Assembly: GCF_009905375.1 (NCBI RefSeq)
Contig: NC_133650.1
Coordinates: 296,049,957-296,113,956, forward strand
Reading direction: 5' to 3'
DNA from: Apium graveolens
Lineage: Eukaryota; Streptophyta; Magnoliopsida; Apiales; Apiaceae
DNA: 64,000 nucleotides
This document shows positions 22,732 to 34,193 of this stretch, piece by piece (position 1 is the stretch's first letter; each line of letters starts with the position of its first letter). Position numbers and translations under genes: made by a program. The notes beneath the pieces are model-generated. The model saw only the letters and a list, made by a program, of their open reading frames with translations. It did no database searches and was not told the DNA's origin.

Positions 22732-25700
22732 TCAGGTAAAAACTGTTTTTGCTTTTGTTTCTTCCCTAATGAGATCCTTTAAGAACACAAGAATTTCAAG
22801 TTCTTCTATAATAGGTGTCCCACTTAGAGCTTCTACTAGTTTGATCCTGTCTGCCTTTGGATAACCACTATCTAGTAAATCAATTCTAAATCTTGAAAAT
22901 TTTCCAGCTTTTATGTTTAGAAACTTTCCATCTTTTACAATTACGCTCATTCCTTTAGCCTTGAGTTCTTCTGTTCTTTTCATGAACATTTCAATCTCTT
23001 CATCATACTTTCTTTTCTTTCCTCATATTCAGCCTCATTTCTTTTTCTTCTTTCTTCCCTTTCAATCAATCACTCAGCCAAAACTGATCTCCATGCTCTT
23101 GTAGCAGTATCCTTATCTTTGAGCAATCTTATCACTCTCTTACTTTCTGTGGGAGAGAGAGAATCCATTAAAGCATAGCCAATGAATGTGAAGGACCCAT
23201 CTGCATAATAATTTCTGACTTCCTTTAAAGATACAACCCAGACTCTAACTATTTCCTCAGCTAGTTTTTGAAAATAATCTTCATCTGAGATGCACCAATT
23301 CAAAGGTAGAAAGTCATTTTATTTGAAATAATTCCAGAGGGCCCTTTCAGTGACTTCTACTTTTTCTGTAAGCTTGACTTTCTTAGATTTTCTCCCAACA
23401 TACTTGTAATTGATTTTGAGTGAAGGCTTGTCTAAAGGTAGGTTTATGATTTTCTTGAGAGAGGTTTGGTTTGAGATGATTGGTGTTTAAGAAAGGTGTT
23501 TGCAGTTTGTTTGTATAGAAATTTTGGTTTAGAGGTTAGAGGTGGTTTGATGTTTGAGGTTGTTGACTTTGAAGATCGAGCTAAAGGTTGAGCAGTTTGT
23601 GTTTGGATTTTTAGGATTTGGTGTGATTATGAGCCATCATGGTTTTTCTTGCTTCCCCTCTCAATTCTTCTCTTCTTCTCATCATCCTTCTTTTCATCTT
23701 CCTTCTTCTCTCCTTGACTCTTGTCTTTGCTACCAGCTGCTTTAGAAGCTTGACTTGGATTTGAGCCAGAAGGCTTTTGTTTTTCATCCTTCTGCTCATC
23801 ATCATCCTCATCTTTCCTTAAATTGTATTGAGTATTTGGCAGCATGGTGTCAGCATTGACAAGGTATCTATCCAAGATTCTTATCATCTCCACATCCTCT
23901 TGCTTCTTGTTCTTTTTGTGCTTTAGATCAAACTGTAATGTCATGGTCAGCCTCATGTTTGATCTAACACAATGTTTAGGAATAATTAGATATCTTGCTT
24001 GATTGGTAGTTGGACATACATAAACTACTTCTTTGTGTGGATATAGATAGGCTTCTGGAAAAGCTGCTATCTGTGCCTTTTTGAGCCTCGGAGAAGTTGA
24101 GTGTTTTCTTGAATTACTTGATTTACTCTGTCAATCATTACATCCAGTTCAGATGCTCTTAAAATTTGAAGATATGGAAGAGTCACCTAGAGACACCTGT
24201 CCACACCACCATCACTGATGTTCATGATAATCCTTTTCTCTAGAAAATTATCAACTTTCACCACCACTGCTATTATAAAATTGATGTTTTTGCCCAAAGC
24301 TTTCTTGCAAGCCATATAGTTGTGTTGAATAGATACCCTTAGTGCTGCAAGAAGGTCATTGAATTCCTGATCTTGATTTGGTCCTTCTGCAACCCTTAGT
24401 AGTCTTCCTTTCCCAATATCAAATTGAGCACTTGAGCTTTATCCCACATGAACAAACTCTTTGGTTTTGATTTAGCATCTCTGGACTGTTGAATCCTAGC
24501 CTCAATCTCCCCCTTAGTCTTGGTGACAGGCATGAGGAGGGGAGTTGGTAACTCTGGCCTTATGTGTTCAGGTAAAGCAGGCAGTAAAATGTTGAGCTTC
24601 TCCATGATGGCCCCAAAGCAACAAAATTCTGTATTTGAAGGTGCTTATGAGAGTCCACTAGGGCCTGGATGTCTGTTTGTTGACTCTTGACTAGAGAAGT
24701 CAAGGCTTGAACCTGTGCATTGAGAGTAGCATTAGAAGTCTGCAATTCTGAGACTTGGTTTTGGAGAGATTGGATTTGCAGATTTGTAGAAGTGGAGCCA
24801 GGCTGATAAGAGCTAGTAGATGTTGAGAAGCCAAAAGTTGCTTCCACAGCCTGTTTGATGCCATCCATGAGCAAAGCTGAAGGCTTATATCTGCTTTGAT
24901 GAAGTTGCTCCAGCTTGACTTTTGTGTCATTTGAATGAGTAATTTGCTGTTGGAGCACTGTATGAAGAGATATAAAGGATTATTTGAGATTTTTGACTTC
25001 CTTTTCAATGGTAGTAAGATCCATCCTTGACATTTGATCAGTAAAATGCTTGAACTTGGAAGTGATCTGTACTTGAGATGGGATGATCTCATCCATTATT
25101 TCCTTCACTAACTTCCTTATTTTGTCCTCATGACTAGTCAACTTGAGTTCTAGGGCTTTACCAAACAGGTGAAAAGCCTTGAGTTGAGCTTTGTAGACCT
25201 CAATGACTGTATCATAGACATCTGGGAGTCAAGGCCTTGGCATTGCTCCCAAGAATTGTAATATACTCATCCCTGAATCTAGCCAAGACTTGATCCATCT
25301 CCAACACAAAATCCTGAGATAACCATGCATCTATATTCCCATCCTGCTCTGCATCATTCACAATCTTCTCCTTATGTTTTTCAACATCTTCATTGTATGT
25401 GAGCATGATGGCTTGATAGTCTTGATTGCTCATATCAGAAGTGAGTAGATGCTGTGAGATATTTGCCAGTCCAGAAATCTGTTCAACTAGAAGATCATCT
25501 ATAGATGTAGGTTGAAAACCATATTATTGCAACCATTGAGATAAAATGTGTGGTTGTTGAGATTGTGAAGTGGAGGGTTGAGCTGTTGAGGGATCAGAAC
25601 CACCTGTGACTGAAGTCCCAGTTTTGCTCACAGACTGCTCCGTGTTTATGACAATGTGTTGTCCTCCACTTGTAAGTGGGAACCTCCAATTGAATTAGAG

Positions 25701-27574
25701 GGGATTTGACTGGGTTACTGTTATGTACACCAGCCTCAAATCCTTGTGCTTCTTGCAAAACACTGTTACATGAAAGTGATAAACTTGCCTCCCCCATAGC
25801 AGGATCATTGGCAATTGAACTCCTAGCATCAACTGCTAATGCAATTTTTGCTAGGGTTTTGATGGGAGTTATTTCTACATGAGGAACCTCCAATTGAATT
25901 GGAGATGATTTAGATAGCTCCCCCTCAGGAGTACTACCCTCAAACCTTACAGTCTGTGAACACTGATTTACACATGAAGGTGCATTTAGTATCTCCATGG
26001 GGTCTTCAGTAAAAATTGATAAATCCCCCATGGTTTTGATGGTGTCATCAAGGTCTACCCCAGCTAGTAGCCTCTCACCATCTGATTGTAGTGTCTGGGT
26101 AGTGAGCAAGGTTTCTTGAACCAAGTCACTTGATTTAGCTTGCACTTGAGAAGTGGATTCAAGTGCTGTAGGTAAAGAAGAAAATTTTAAGATTGGAAGT
26201 TGTTGCTCAGAAGTGAGTGTTGGCAGCTCCCCCTGAATGGATGAGGGAGCTTCAAAAGATGTGCCCTCACTGTGTGTGCCATCCTTATTTCTCCTACCAT
26301 ATACTTGAATTGCTTCAGGTGCAGGCTGTGCAGACTCTACACAAGGTGCATTGGGGTGAATGCTCTTTTCAATAGACACATCCTATTGAGAGGATGTATC
26401 TAGAGTCTGTTTCATCCCCATTTTTACAACTGCATCCTGTTGGGAGGATACAGAGGTGGCTTGAGTGGTCAACTTAGATTTCTTACTCTTCTTTGATCTC
26501 TTGATCAATGGTGACTCAGGTTCTGTTTGGTCCTCACCACTCTCAGTCAAAACAGTTAAGGTTACCTCCTTTCTCTTCCTTTTACTCACCTCATCCTTTT
26601 GAGAAGATGAGATGGTTGGCTTCCTAGCTACTAATGGTTTTGAAGGAACATGCTCAACATGAGTAGGTTCCTGTGGGTGTGCCTGTGTTTGTGCTTCCAC
26701 AAGCTCAGGAACCATTGTTGCACTAAGCTGAATTGCACTAGTTCTCATGTCTGGCATATAATAAGGGTAAGTCTTAAATCTTTCAATCATGAAAGGTGTT
26801 AACTTAAGATTTACTGGAACCTTATTCTTAGTAAGAAGTGATCCAAATAGAATTTTAGATACTTGCTTACAGTTGCCAATTAATGACCTGTTTACTCCTT
26901 CTAGCATATTTATGTCATCAACTTTATAGTTTAAAGCTGACATAATAAATCTAGGTAGAAAAATTTCCTTACCTCTTGATTCCAATGGCATTGTTAGCCT
27001 GGTGCTCAATTCCTCCAGTATGTAGTGTCCTACATTGATCTGTTTATTGGTGGTCATTGAGTAGACCAGCTACTGGACAACACTTGATATTGTCAAATCC
27101 TGAATTCCTGCAAGTGAATGCCCTTATTACTGAGTCAAAAAGAAAGGACCATTCCCTCCTTAGATGCTTCTTGTTCATGCCGGTTAGGTTGATCTTCTCA
27201 GAATAATTGATAAAGTCCATGAATTCATACAGTTCATACTGAGTTGGAGCCTCCACCAGCTTGTCTGTAGGAATACCCAGTGCCATATTGACATCATTTC
27301 CAGAGATCTCCACCTGTTGTCCCTTGATTGTGCAGTTTATCACAATTGTTACAGCTTGGTTCTCATGCACAATTGTCCTTGTTGTAGCTGTGTTCCAAAA
27401 GTCCCCTAACACATCCAAATACAACACAGGATTAGTAGTAAGAGCACCTACAAATTAGGTCTCAGATAAGAACTTGGCAAAGCATTGGAAAATCTCAGGC
27501 GCTGGGTTTGCATCCAGAAATGCAAGGAAGTTGGTCTCCTTGGGGATGAAGGGTACAATATTGTTGGCTGCCAT
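22732..27574 (-). pseudogene. CopA extra coding region between pol and 3' LTR (broken)
   Basis: Successive minus-strand fragments, starting with ATG 27574 (MAANNIVPF), make up what was one long protein of roughly 1,500 residues. An early stop lies near 27456-27458 and several frame changes follow (near 27050, 26380, 25590, 25210, 24600, 23960, 23300). The first part (IKGQQVEISGNDVNMALGIP) has the pattern of N-terminal domains in plant retroelement extra ORFs. The segment NVGHYILEELSTRL aligns with NFSNYVMLELGTRL of CopC, the middle is Ser/Thr/Pro-rich, and 24560-24958 is a coiled coil. SIRE-type elements have an env-like ORF at this place, but I see no signal peptide or membrane segment, so an envelope role is not supported. 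Confidence 0.75.
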
Positions 27575-27659
27575 TGATATGAGTATGAAGTTTAGTGGCT
27601 AAAAGAAATTAGTGAGAAAAGAGTGAAAATGAGAGAGAAATTTGTTTTGGATTGAAAAG

Positions 27660-28230
27660 CTAGGTCACTTGAGATCTCGAAAGTTGTAAGTATGTATATG
27701 TATCGAGATGTCTAGGTATTTATAGTAAAAGCAAATGACTTGTCGAGAACTCAAAAATAGATGTTTGGAATTTGTCTATCGAGAAGTTATTTTAAGAAAT
27801 GAAAAACATATCGATAAGTCATTTTATTTATTCTTGTAGAGAACTAAAAAATAAGCTTATCGAGATGTCAAATAAATATCCAGTTTGCCCTAAATGGACT
27901 GAATTTGATTGCAATTTTTATTTGAATAAATTCAAAATAAAATTAGAATAATTTTGCCAAAAGTATTTTACCAAGATAATTTATCAGATTAAATTATTTC
28001 ATTTTTGAGTTATTGTTAAGTCTAAAAGTAATTCTTGTAGAGAACTCTGTAAGTTAACACTTGTAGAGAACTCTACAATGACTTATCGATAAGTCATAAT
28101 TAAGCTTATCGAGAAGTCACTCGAGAAGTCAGTAAATTGACTTATCGAGAACTCATTCGAGAAGTCTTAAAATGACTTGTCGATATGTCAGTTAGACTTA
28201 TCGAGAATTCAGTTCTCTATATACTTTTGA
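27660..28230. repeat. CopA array of palindromic GACTTATCGATAAGTC-type words
   Basis: Between the start of the extra coding region and the end of pol lie more than ten copies of CTTATCGAGAAGTC, CTTGTCGAGAACTC and close forms. A perfect 16-base palindrome, GACTTATCGATAAGTC, is at 28080-28095. The words share the TCGA core and flanks of the LTR repeats at 21959-22240. The region has no coding frame. Confidence 0.85.
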
Positions 28231-28467
28231 ACAGTTTAAGTTTGCCTTGTGTTAATTTGACATATTAAAGATGTACATTAACAGCTTAGCAGTTTACTTA
28301 AAATTTTGAAAAATTCCAAGTTAAGTTTTTATTTTGAAAAATAAATATGCAGAGATTTCTGAAATATTTATAATTCATATTTCAGTTAATTTCCAATTAA
28401 ATCAAATTAATTTTGATTTACTAGAAATTAATCAGCTGCAACCCATTAGCTGAGTTCTTGCCTTAGG

Positions 28468-30496
28468 ATGAAAAATTAAGCATTCCAATTTCACCTACAA
28501 GTCTAGTGAAAGTTGCTTCATCCAAAGGTTTAGTAAAAATGTTAGCTAATTATTTTTCGGTTGGAACAAAAATGAGCTCAATGGTACCATTTGTAGCATG
28601 TTCTCTAATAAAATGGTACCTTACATCAATATGCTTTGTTCTAGAATGATTAACTGGATTAGCTACTATAGATATAGCACTAGTATTGTCACACATGATA
28701 GGAATTTTGTGTAACACTAGACCATAATCCAAAGCACTTGAGCACAACAACTTCCTGCAGCTATGTATTCAGCCTCTGCTATAGAAGTTGATACATATTG
28801 TTGTTTCTTGCTATACCAGGATACAAGTCTTTGTCCAATAAATTGACAGCTTCCACTAATATTCTTTCTGTCAACCCTGCATCCAGCAAAATCTACATCT
28901 GCGTACCCAACAACTTCAAAACCAGTTCCCTCAGGATACCACAACCCCAAGTTTGGAGTCCCCTTCAAGTATCTGAAAATCCTCTTTACAACCATCAAAT
29001 GTGATTCTTTTATATTGACTTGAAATCTTGCACATAGACATGTTGCAAACATGATGTATGGTCTACTTGCAGTTAAGTAAAGCAATGATCCAATCATTCC
29101 TCTATAGCTTGAAATATCTACACTTTTTCCCTTTCTATCTTCATCCAACTTTGTTACAGTAGACATATGTGTAGATGCAAGTGAACAATCAACCATGCCA
29201 AACTTTTTCAATAAATCTTTGACATACTTAGTTTGGCTGATGAAGATCCCATCAGTTCTTTGAGTAACTTGAAGTCCAGGAAAGTAACTTAATCCCCCCA
29301 TCATACTCATTTCATATTCACTCTGCATAAGCTTAGAAAATCTTTGACAAAGCTTTTCATTTGTAGAACCAAAGATGATATCATCCACATAGATCTGAAC
29401 TAGGATCATATCTTCACCATATTTCTTGTAGAAGAGAGTCTTGTCTATAGTACCTCTAGTAAAACCATATTTCAGTAGGAATTCTGACAATGTATCAGAC
29501 CAAGCTCTAGGTGCCTGCTTTAGTCCATATATAGCCTTGAGTAACTTGTACACAAAATTTGGATTTCTGGATTTTCAAATCCAGGTGGCTGTTGCACATA
29601 AACCTCTTCTTCTAACTCACCATTTAGGAAGGCACTATTGACATCCATTTGATACACTTTAAAGTTTGAATGTACAACAAATGCTAAAAAATCCTTATTT
29701 CTTCAAGTCTTGCAACTGGAGCAAAAGTTTCATCATAATTAATTTCTTCTTCTTGTGAGTAGCCTTTTGCAACCAACCTTGCCTTGTTTCTGGTAACTAT
29801 ACCATTTTCATCCATCTTGTTCCTGAACACCCATTTTGTTCCAATAATGCTTCTATTCTTTGGTGCAGGAACTAACTCCCAAACTTTGTTTCTTTCAAAC
29901 TGATTAAGCTCCTCTTGCATTGCAGATATCCAATTAGGATCCATTAGAGCTTTCTCAGTTTTCTTGGGCTCTATTTGAGATAGAAAGCATGCATGGAGGC
30001 ACTCATTAATAGTTGCACTTATAGTACTCACACCAGCAGTAGGATCACCACTAATTGCTTCTCTAGTGTGACTTCTATCCCACTTCCTTGTATGAGTTTG
30101 TTGATTTGTGCCTTCATCATTTTCTTCATCATTGATATGACTTGCAGATCCTTCTTCTCTTTCTCCCCCTGAGTTTGTGCTATCAAATTCAGGTGTTTGA
30201 GATGAACTTTCATTCCCATGATTTTCCTGTTTAGTAGTCTCTTCATTCAACATCTGTTGTGCATTAACTTCATCTTCACCATCAGAATCACTATCAATAT
30301 TGAGGTTTTCAAATGCAAGGGCTTCAACTTCATTTTCATCAAGACATTCCAAGCATGGACACTTGTCATCATCAAAAGTCACATCTGTGCTTTCCATAAT
30401 CTTCTTTTGATCAATCACATAGACCTTGTAGGCAGTTCTCTCCAAAGAATATCCCATAAAAATTGCTTCAAAAACTTCTGAGTCAAATTTTCCCAC
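28468..30496 (-). pseudogene. CopA reverse transcriptase and RNase H (broken)
   Basis: Minus-strand copia RT and RNase H in pieces. The upstream piece (29684-30496) contains [34 protein letters not shown] and [10 protein letters not shown]. The main piece (28717-29553) has [12 protein letters not shown], the catalytic YVDDIIFGST and IGSLLYLTASRP. The RNase H piece continues with SWYSKKQQYVSTSIAEAEYI and, in 28550-28750, CDNTSAISIVANPV and RTKHIDVRYHFIRE. The usual DADFAG is VDFAG here, so one acidic residue looks changed. Frames change between 29684 and 29553 and again near 28730-28750. Pol ends about 28468, before the palindrome array. Confidence 0.92.
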
Positions 30497-31223
30497 ATAT
30501 TTAGAGTTGTCTTTCTAAATGTAACACTTGCTTCCAAACACATGAAGATGCTTTATAGTAGGCTTTCTCTTAGACATGATTGAGTATGGTTATTTGCCAT
30601 GAGCTTTATTAATGAGATATCTGTTTTGAGTATAGCATGCAAAAGAAGAATGCATCTTCCCAGAAACTTGTTGGCAACTTGGCAACTTGAAGCATTGTTC
30701 TAGCAGCTTCAACTAATGTTCTGTTCTTTCTTTCAACTACTCCATTTTGTTGAGGTGTTCTAGCAGCTGAGAATTCTTGAACAATGCCTTTGCTTTTGCA
30801 GAATTCACTTAATGTTGCATTCCTGAATTATGTTCCATTATCACTTCTCAATCTTTTTATGCAATTATGATCTTCAGCCTGTTTTTTTATTTTCATGATG
30901 TGCTCAATTATGATGTGTGAAGTCTCATCTTTAGAGTGCATGAATTCTACCCAAGTGTATCTTGAGAAATCATCCACCATCACAAGTGCATATTTGTTCC
31001 TTGAAATTGATAAAACATTTACTGGCCCAAACAAGTTCATGTGAATAAGTTGCAATGGTGCACTTATAGAATTTACAGTTTTTGACTTGTGACTTGATCT
31101 TTTCATTTTTCCTTTCTGACAAGCTTCACAGACTTCAACTTGAGCAAACTCCAGATTAGGCATGTCTCTTACTAACTCCTTTTTGACCAAGGTGTTCATT
31201 GCCTTGAAATTCAAGTGAGACAA
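30497..31223 (-). pseudogene. CopA integrase (nonsense codon and altered catalytic residue)
   Basis: The minus-strand integrase begins with the zinc-binding part (SHLNFKAMN, CEACQKGKMKRSSH). The core follows with LQLIHMNLFGPVNV, VDDFSRYTWVEF and RLRSDNGT. The first catalytic Asp of the usual HMDLFGP motif is Asn here (codon 31035-31037). The frame stops at TAA 30828-30830, directly after DNGT, but homology continues past it through QQNGVVERKNRTL and FWEDAFF. Both changes would abolish integrase activity; the Asn is a G-to-A change. Confidence 0.9.
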
Positions 31224-31232
31224 CCTTTTATG

Positions 31233-31640
31233 CTATAACTTGCTTTGTTCTTTTGATGCCTTGGTGTAGAAGCAACAAATACCATCCTTATTTATTGAGT
31301 CCAATTCTGCAACAAACAACCTTCCTTTTATTATTCCTTTCAAAGCAACTTCACCAGTTTTCTTGCTGATAAAAGTGCATTCTTCTTTGTTGAATAAAAC
31401 TTCAAAACCTTTGTCTGAAAATTGACTAACACTGAGAAGATTCACTTCAAGCCCAGCTACCAGTGCTACATCATCAATGACAACATTTCCAGAAATAATC
31501 TTGCCATATCTCATTGTGAATCCTTTGCTGTTGTCTCCAAATGTCACCAAAGGGCCAACCTTCTCCTCAAACTGTGATAGCAGGGCCTTATCACCCGTCA
31601 TATGTCTGGACACCCACTGTCTATGATCCATATGACCTTC
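31233..31640 (-). pseudogene. CopA aspartic protease (frameshifted at the active site)
   Basis: The aspartic protease motif DSGC is present at 31610-31621 in one frame, and the following SRHMTGDKALLSQF continues in another, so a single-base loss lies at about 31603-31609. Downstream it reads GPLVTFGDNSKGFTMRYGKI, VALVAGLEVNLLSVSQFSD and AELDSINKDG, typical of the copia protease and GAG-pre-integrase region. It leads directly into the integrase. Confidence 0.88.
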
Positions 31641-31953
31641 TTCATTTTTCCCTGCACACAGTGAGTATTAAGTGTGTTTAGCAACCCAAGCAGTGTTGGG
31701 TACTTTCTTCTTATTAACTGATTTAGCAGAAGTAGAGTGAGTTGTTTCAGATAAAATAGAATTCAATGACTGTTGTGCATTTTTCCTATCTGTTGTAGAC
31801 CCATTTTTTATTTTTTTAAGGTCTATTATCAGTTTGTGACAACTTTTCATCACTTTCAAGTTGCAAGGGATGCAATCAAACTTGTCACATAATGAGTAGG
31901 GATCATTTGCATCTGCTTCATTGTATTTGAAAGTTCCTCAGCTGGCTTGCTAA
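31641..31953 (-). pseudogene. CopA gag-pol linker remnant, left of the TatG insertion
   Basis: A Lys/Ser-rich minus-strand stretch (31668-31859, with SVNKKKVPNTAWVAKHT) joins the protease to the second zinc knuckle. It was cut by the TatG insertion at 31958/31959, and the rest of the linker resumes at 42488. Confidence 0.6.
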
Positions 31954-31958
31954 CAACC

Positions 31959-32542
31959 TGATAGGGAATAAATAAATCCTTATTACGTAATTAATATTGC
32001 ATTAATTATACATGATTTGGGCTACAAGGCCCAATAAGAAGATGTATGACATTCAGACCAAAAAGGTTAACACATTGATTAGGCCTGATGGACCAGATCA
32101 GGCCTGATGGAACAAAGAAGGCCTAAAACCCTGAATATTAATTAATTTCATAATTAATTAATAAGGGAGAAGAACAACTATTAAGATAAGTCCTAGTGGG
32201 GATATAAATCCTTGTAGATTGGCCTCCAAGGAACCTCATGGGATAATGATCTAGCTTCCTACTTCCTAGGACTCCAAAGTCCATTCTAATTCAGAGACTT
32301 GCCCATCAAGTCTCCTAACCCAAGTCCAATTCAAGGACTCCCAACATCTATATAAGGGGCCTCACCCCCACCAATCAGAACTACATTTTTTGGCTTGATT
32401 CTCTAAACTACAGAGATACGTAGGCATCTCGTAAAGGCAGAGTTAAGCTACGAAACACGAGAGCAGCCATTAAAGGCCTTGAGCTCCCGAACCTTAGTAT
32501 TAAATACAAAAATTAATATATCTTAAGTTTGTATCCATAACA
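31959..32542 (+). repeat. TatG 5' LTR
   Basis: Starts TGATAGGGAATAAATAAATC and ends TATCCATAACA. A TATA-like CTATATAAGGGG at about 32347 suits an LTR promoter. The copy at 41899-42482 has the same length. Confidence 0.95.
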
Positions 32543-32543
32543 T

Positions 32544-32561
32544 TTGGCGCCGTCTGTGGGA
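32544..32561 (+). promoter_or_regulatory. TatG primer-binding site
   Basis: TTGGCGCCGTCTGTGGGA directly follows the LTR end. This form of PBS is common in Tat-lineage gypsy elements and pairs with the 3' end of a host tRNA. Confidence 0.85.
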
Positions 32562-32577
32562 AAGCACAACAATAACC

Positions 32578-34193
32578 ATGGCGAGAACATGGAGTGGCAA
32601 CATCACCCATGGAAGTACACTAGCTGCGACAACCCAAGTGATTCCGTCAACAGTGGAGATACCTCCGCATTTAACCTATGCCGTCACCCAAGGAGGAGCC
32701 CAGGTGGGGGAAACTGAACCTCAACCTCAAGGAACGATTCCCCCAGCTCCTCAAGGTACAAATCCCCAACTTCAACAGCTACATACACCTGTGAATTCTC
32801 GACCCGTAGGGTATGAATATTCAACTATTATGACCACTAACCCCCTGTATGGGATTCCCCTTTACCCCGAGGTCGGAGGAAGTGGACATGCGGGATGAAG
32901 TGAAGCACGAAGGAAAATACCCCCTACATTCAAGGTTTGGCTCCTATCCCGGAGGATCAGGAATTTTCTGGTCCTTATACTGAGAGAGATTCCGAATCCT
33001 CGAATGATGAAGTGGCCCCAAGAAGGAGGCGTGCTGGCAAAGAACCGATGGATGATGGAAACCAACGTCCTAGGAGTACCCAAGGGGTCAATCCCCAAGA
33101 GGTGCAGGAGAGAATCAAGGCCCACGAGGCTGAGATTCAAAGGCTGAAGCGCGACTTGGAGGCGCACCAGGCTCCCAGACTCCCATTACCACCTAGGGGG
33201 AGAAATCCTCCTCCAATCATAGACCTGGATGGTCCGTCACAAAGAAGGGCTGTAGTCCTAAGAGTTGATCCAAGCAATCTTCTTCCCCTTGGAGATCCTG
33301 ATGATCCTACTCCAACATTTACTGAAGAGATAATGAATGCCCACATCTCAAGGAAGTTCAAGATGCCCACTATCAAAGCTTATGATGGAGCGGGAGATCC
33401 CGCTAATCACGTCAGGACCTTCTCCAATGCACTGTTATTGCAGCCCGTGAATGATGCTATTAAGTGTCGGGCCTTTCCTCAAACCCTGTCGGGTATGGCT
33501 CAAAGATGGTATAGTCAATTGCCCCCGAACTCTATTGGGTCCTTCAGAGAATTAAGTCAGGCTTTTATTAAACAGTTCATCAGCGGAAGAGTGCATGAGA
33601 AAAGTTCAGCATCCCTCATGAGCATTGTGCAGGGAGTGAAGGAATCCTTGAGAGATTACCTGAATTATTTTAAAAAGGAAGCTTTAAAAGTCCCGGACTT
33701 TGATGACAAGGTAGCCATGATAGCACTGCAACAGGGAACTAGGGATGAGTTCTTCAAGATGTTCTTGGCCAAGCGCCCCCCTGAAAGCATGTTACAGCTC
33801 CAAGATAGAGCCGGGAAGTACATCAAGGTGGAAGAGAGCATGAGGAAGACCGTAGTAAGTAACGAGCCCGCTGGAGGCAAGAAGCGGAAAACCGATCTGG
33901 AATATATTGCAAAGGATAAGTATCCTATAACTGAGCAAAGAAATGACACAACCCCGAAGAAGGGAGGACCTGGACAAAAGTTCACTGAGTATGCTAAGTT
34001 GAATGCTCCAAGAAGCCAGATTTTGATGGAAATCGAGAAAGATCGAGATATTCGTTGGCCTAAGCCCTTGAAGGCTGATCCTACCAAGCTACATTAGAGC
34101 AAGTATTTTAGATTTCACAAGGATGTTGGTCATGACACCGATGAGTGTAGACAACTGAAAGATGAAATTGAATTCCTCATTAGAAAAGGAAGA
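32578..34193 (+). pseudogene. TatG gag (frameshifted)
   Basis: The leader frame begins MARTWSGNITHG (32578) and stops at 32898; homology continues in another frame from about 32910. The main frame (32937-34097) has a charged coiled-coil part and then a Retrotrans_gag-type core: KMPTIKAYDGAGDPANHVRT, MAQRWYSQLPPNSIGSF, FIKQFISGR, LRDYLNYF. A stop at 34095-34097 precedes SKYFRFHKDVGHDTDECRQL, the knuckle region, where the first Cys of the usual YCRFH is Phe. The last zinc ligands H and C remain. Confidence 0.85.

Noticed and set aside
22732..27574. Envelope gene of an endogenous retrovirus-like element
   Set aside because: The position between pol and the 3' LTR fits, but no signal peptide, membrane segment or other envelope trait is visible in CopA or the better preserved CopC copy.
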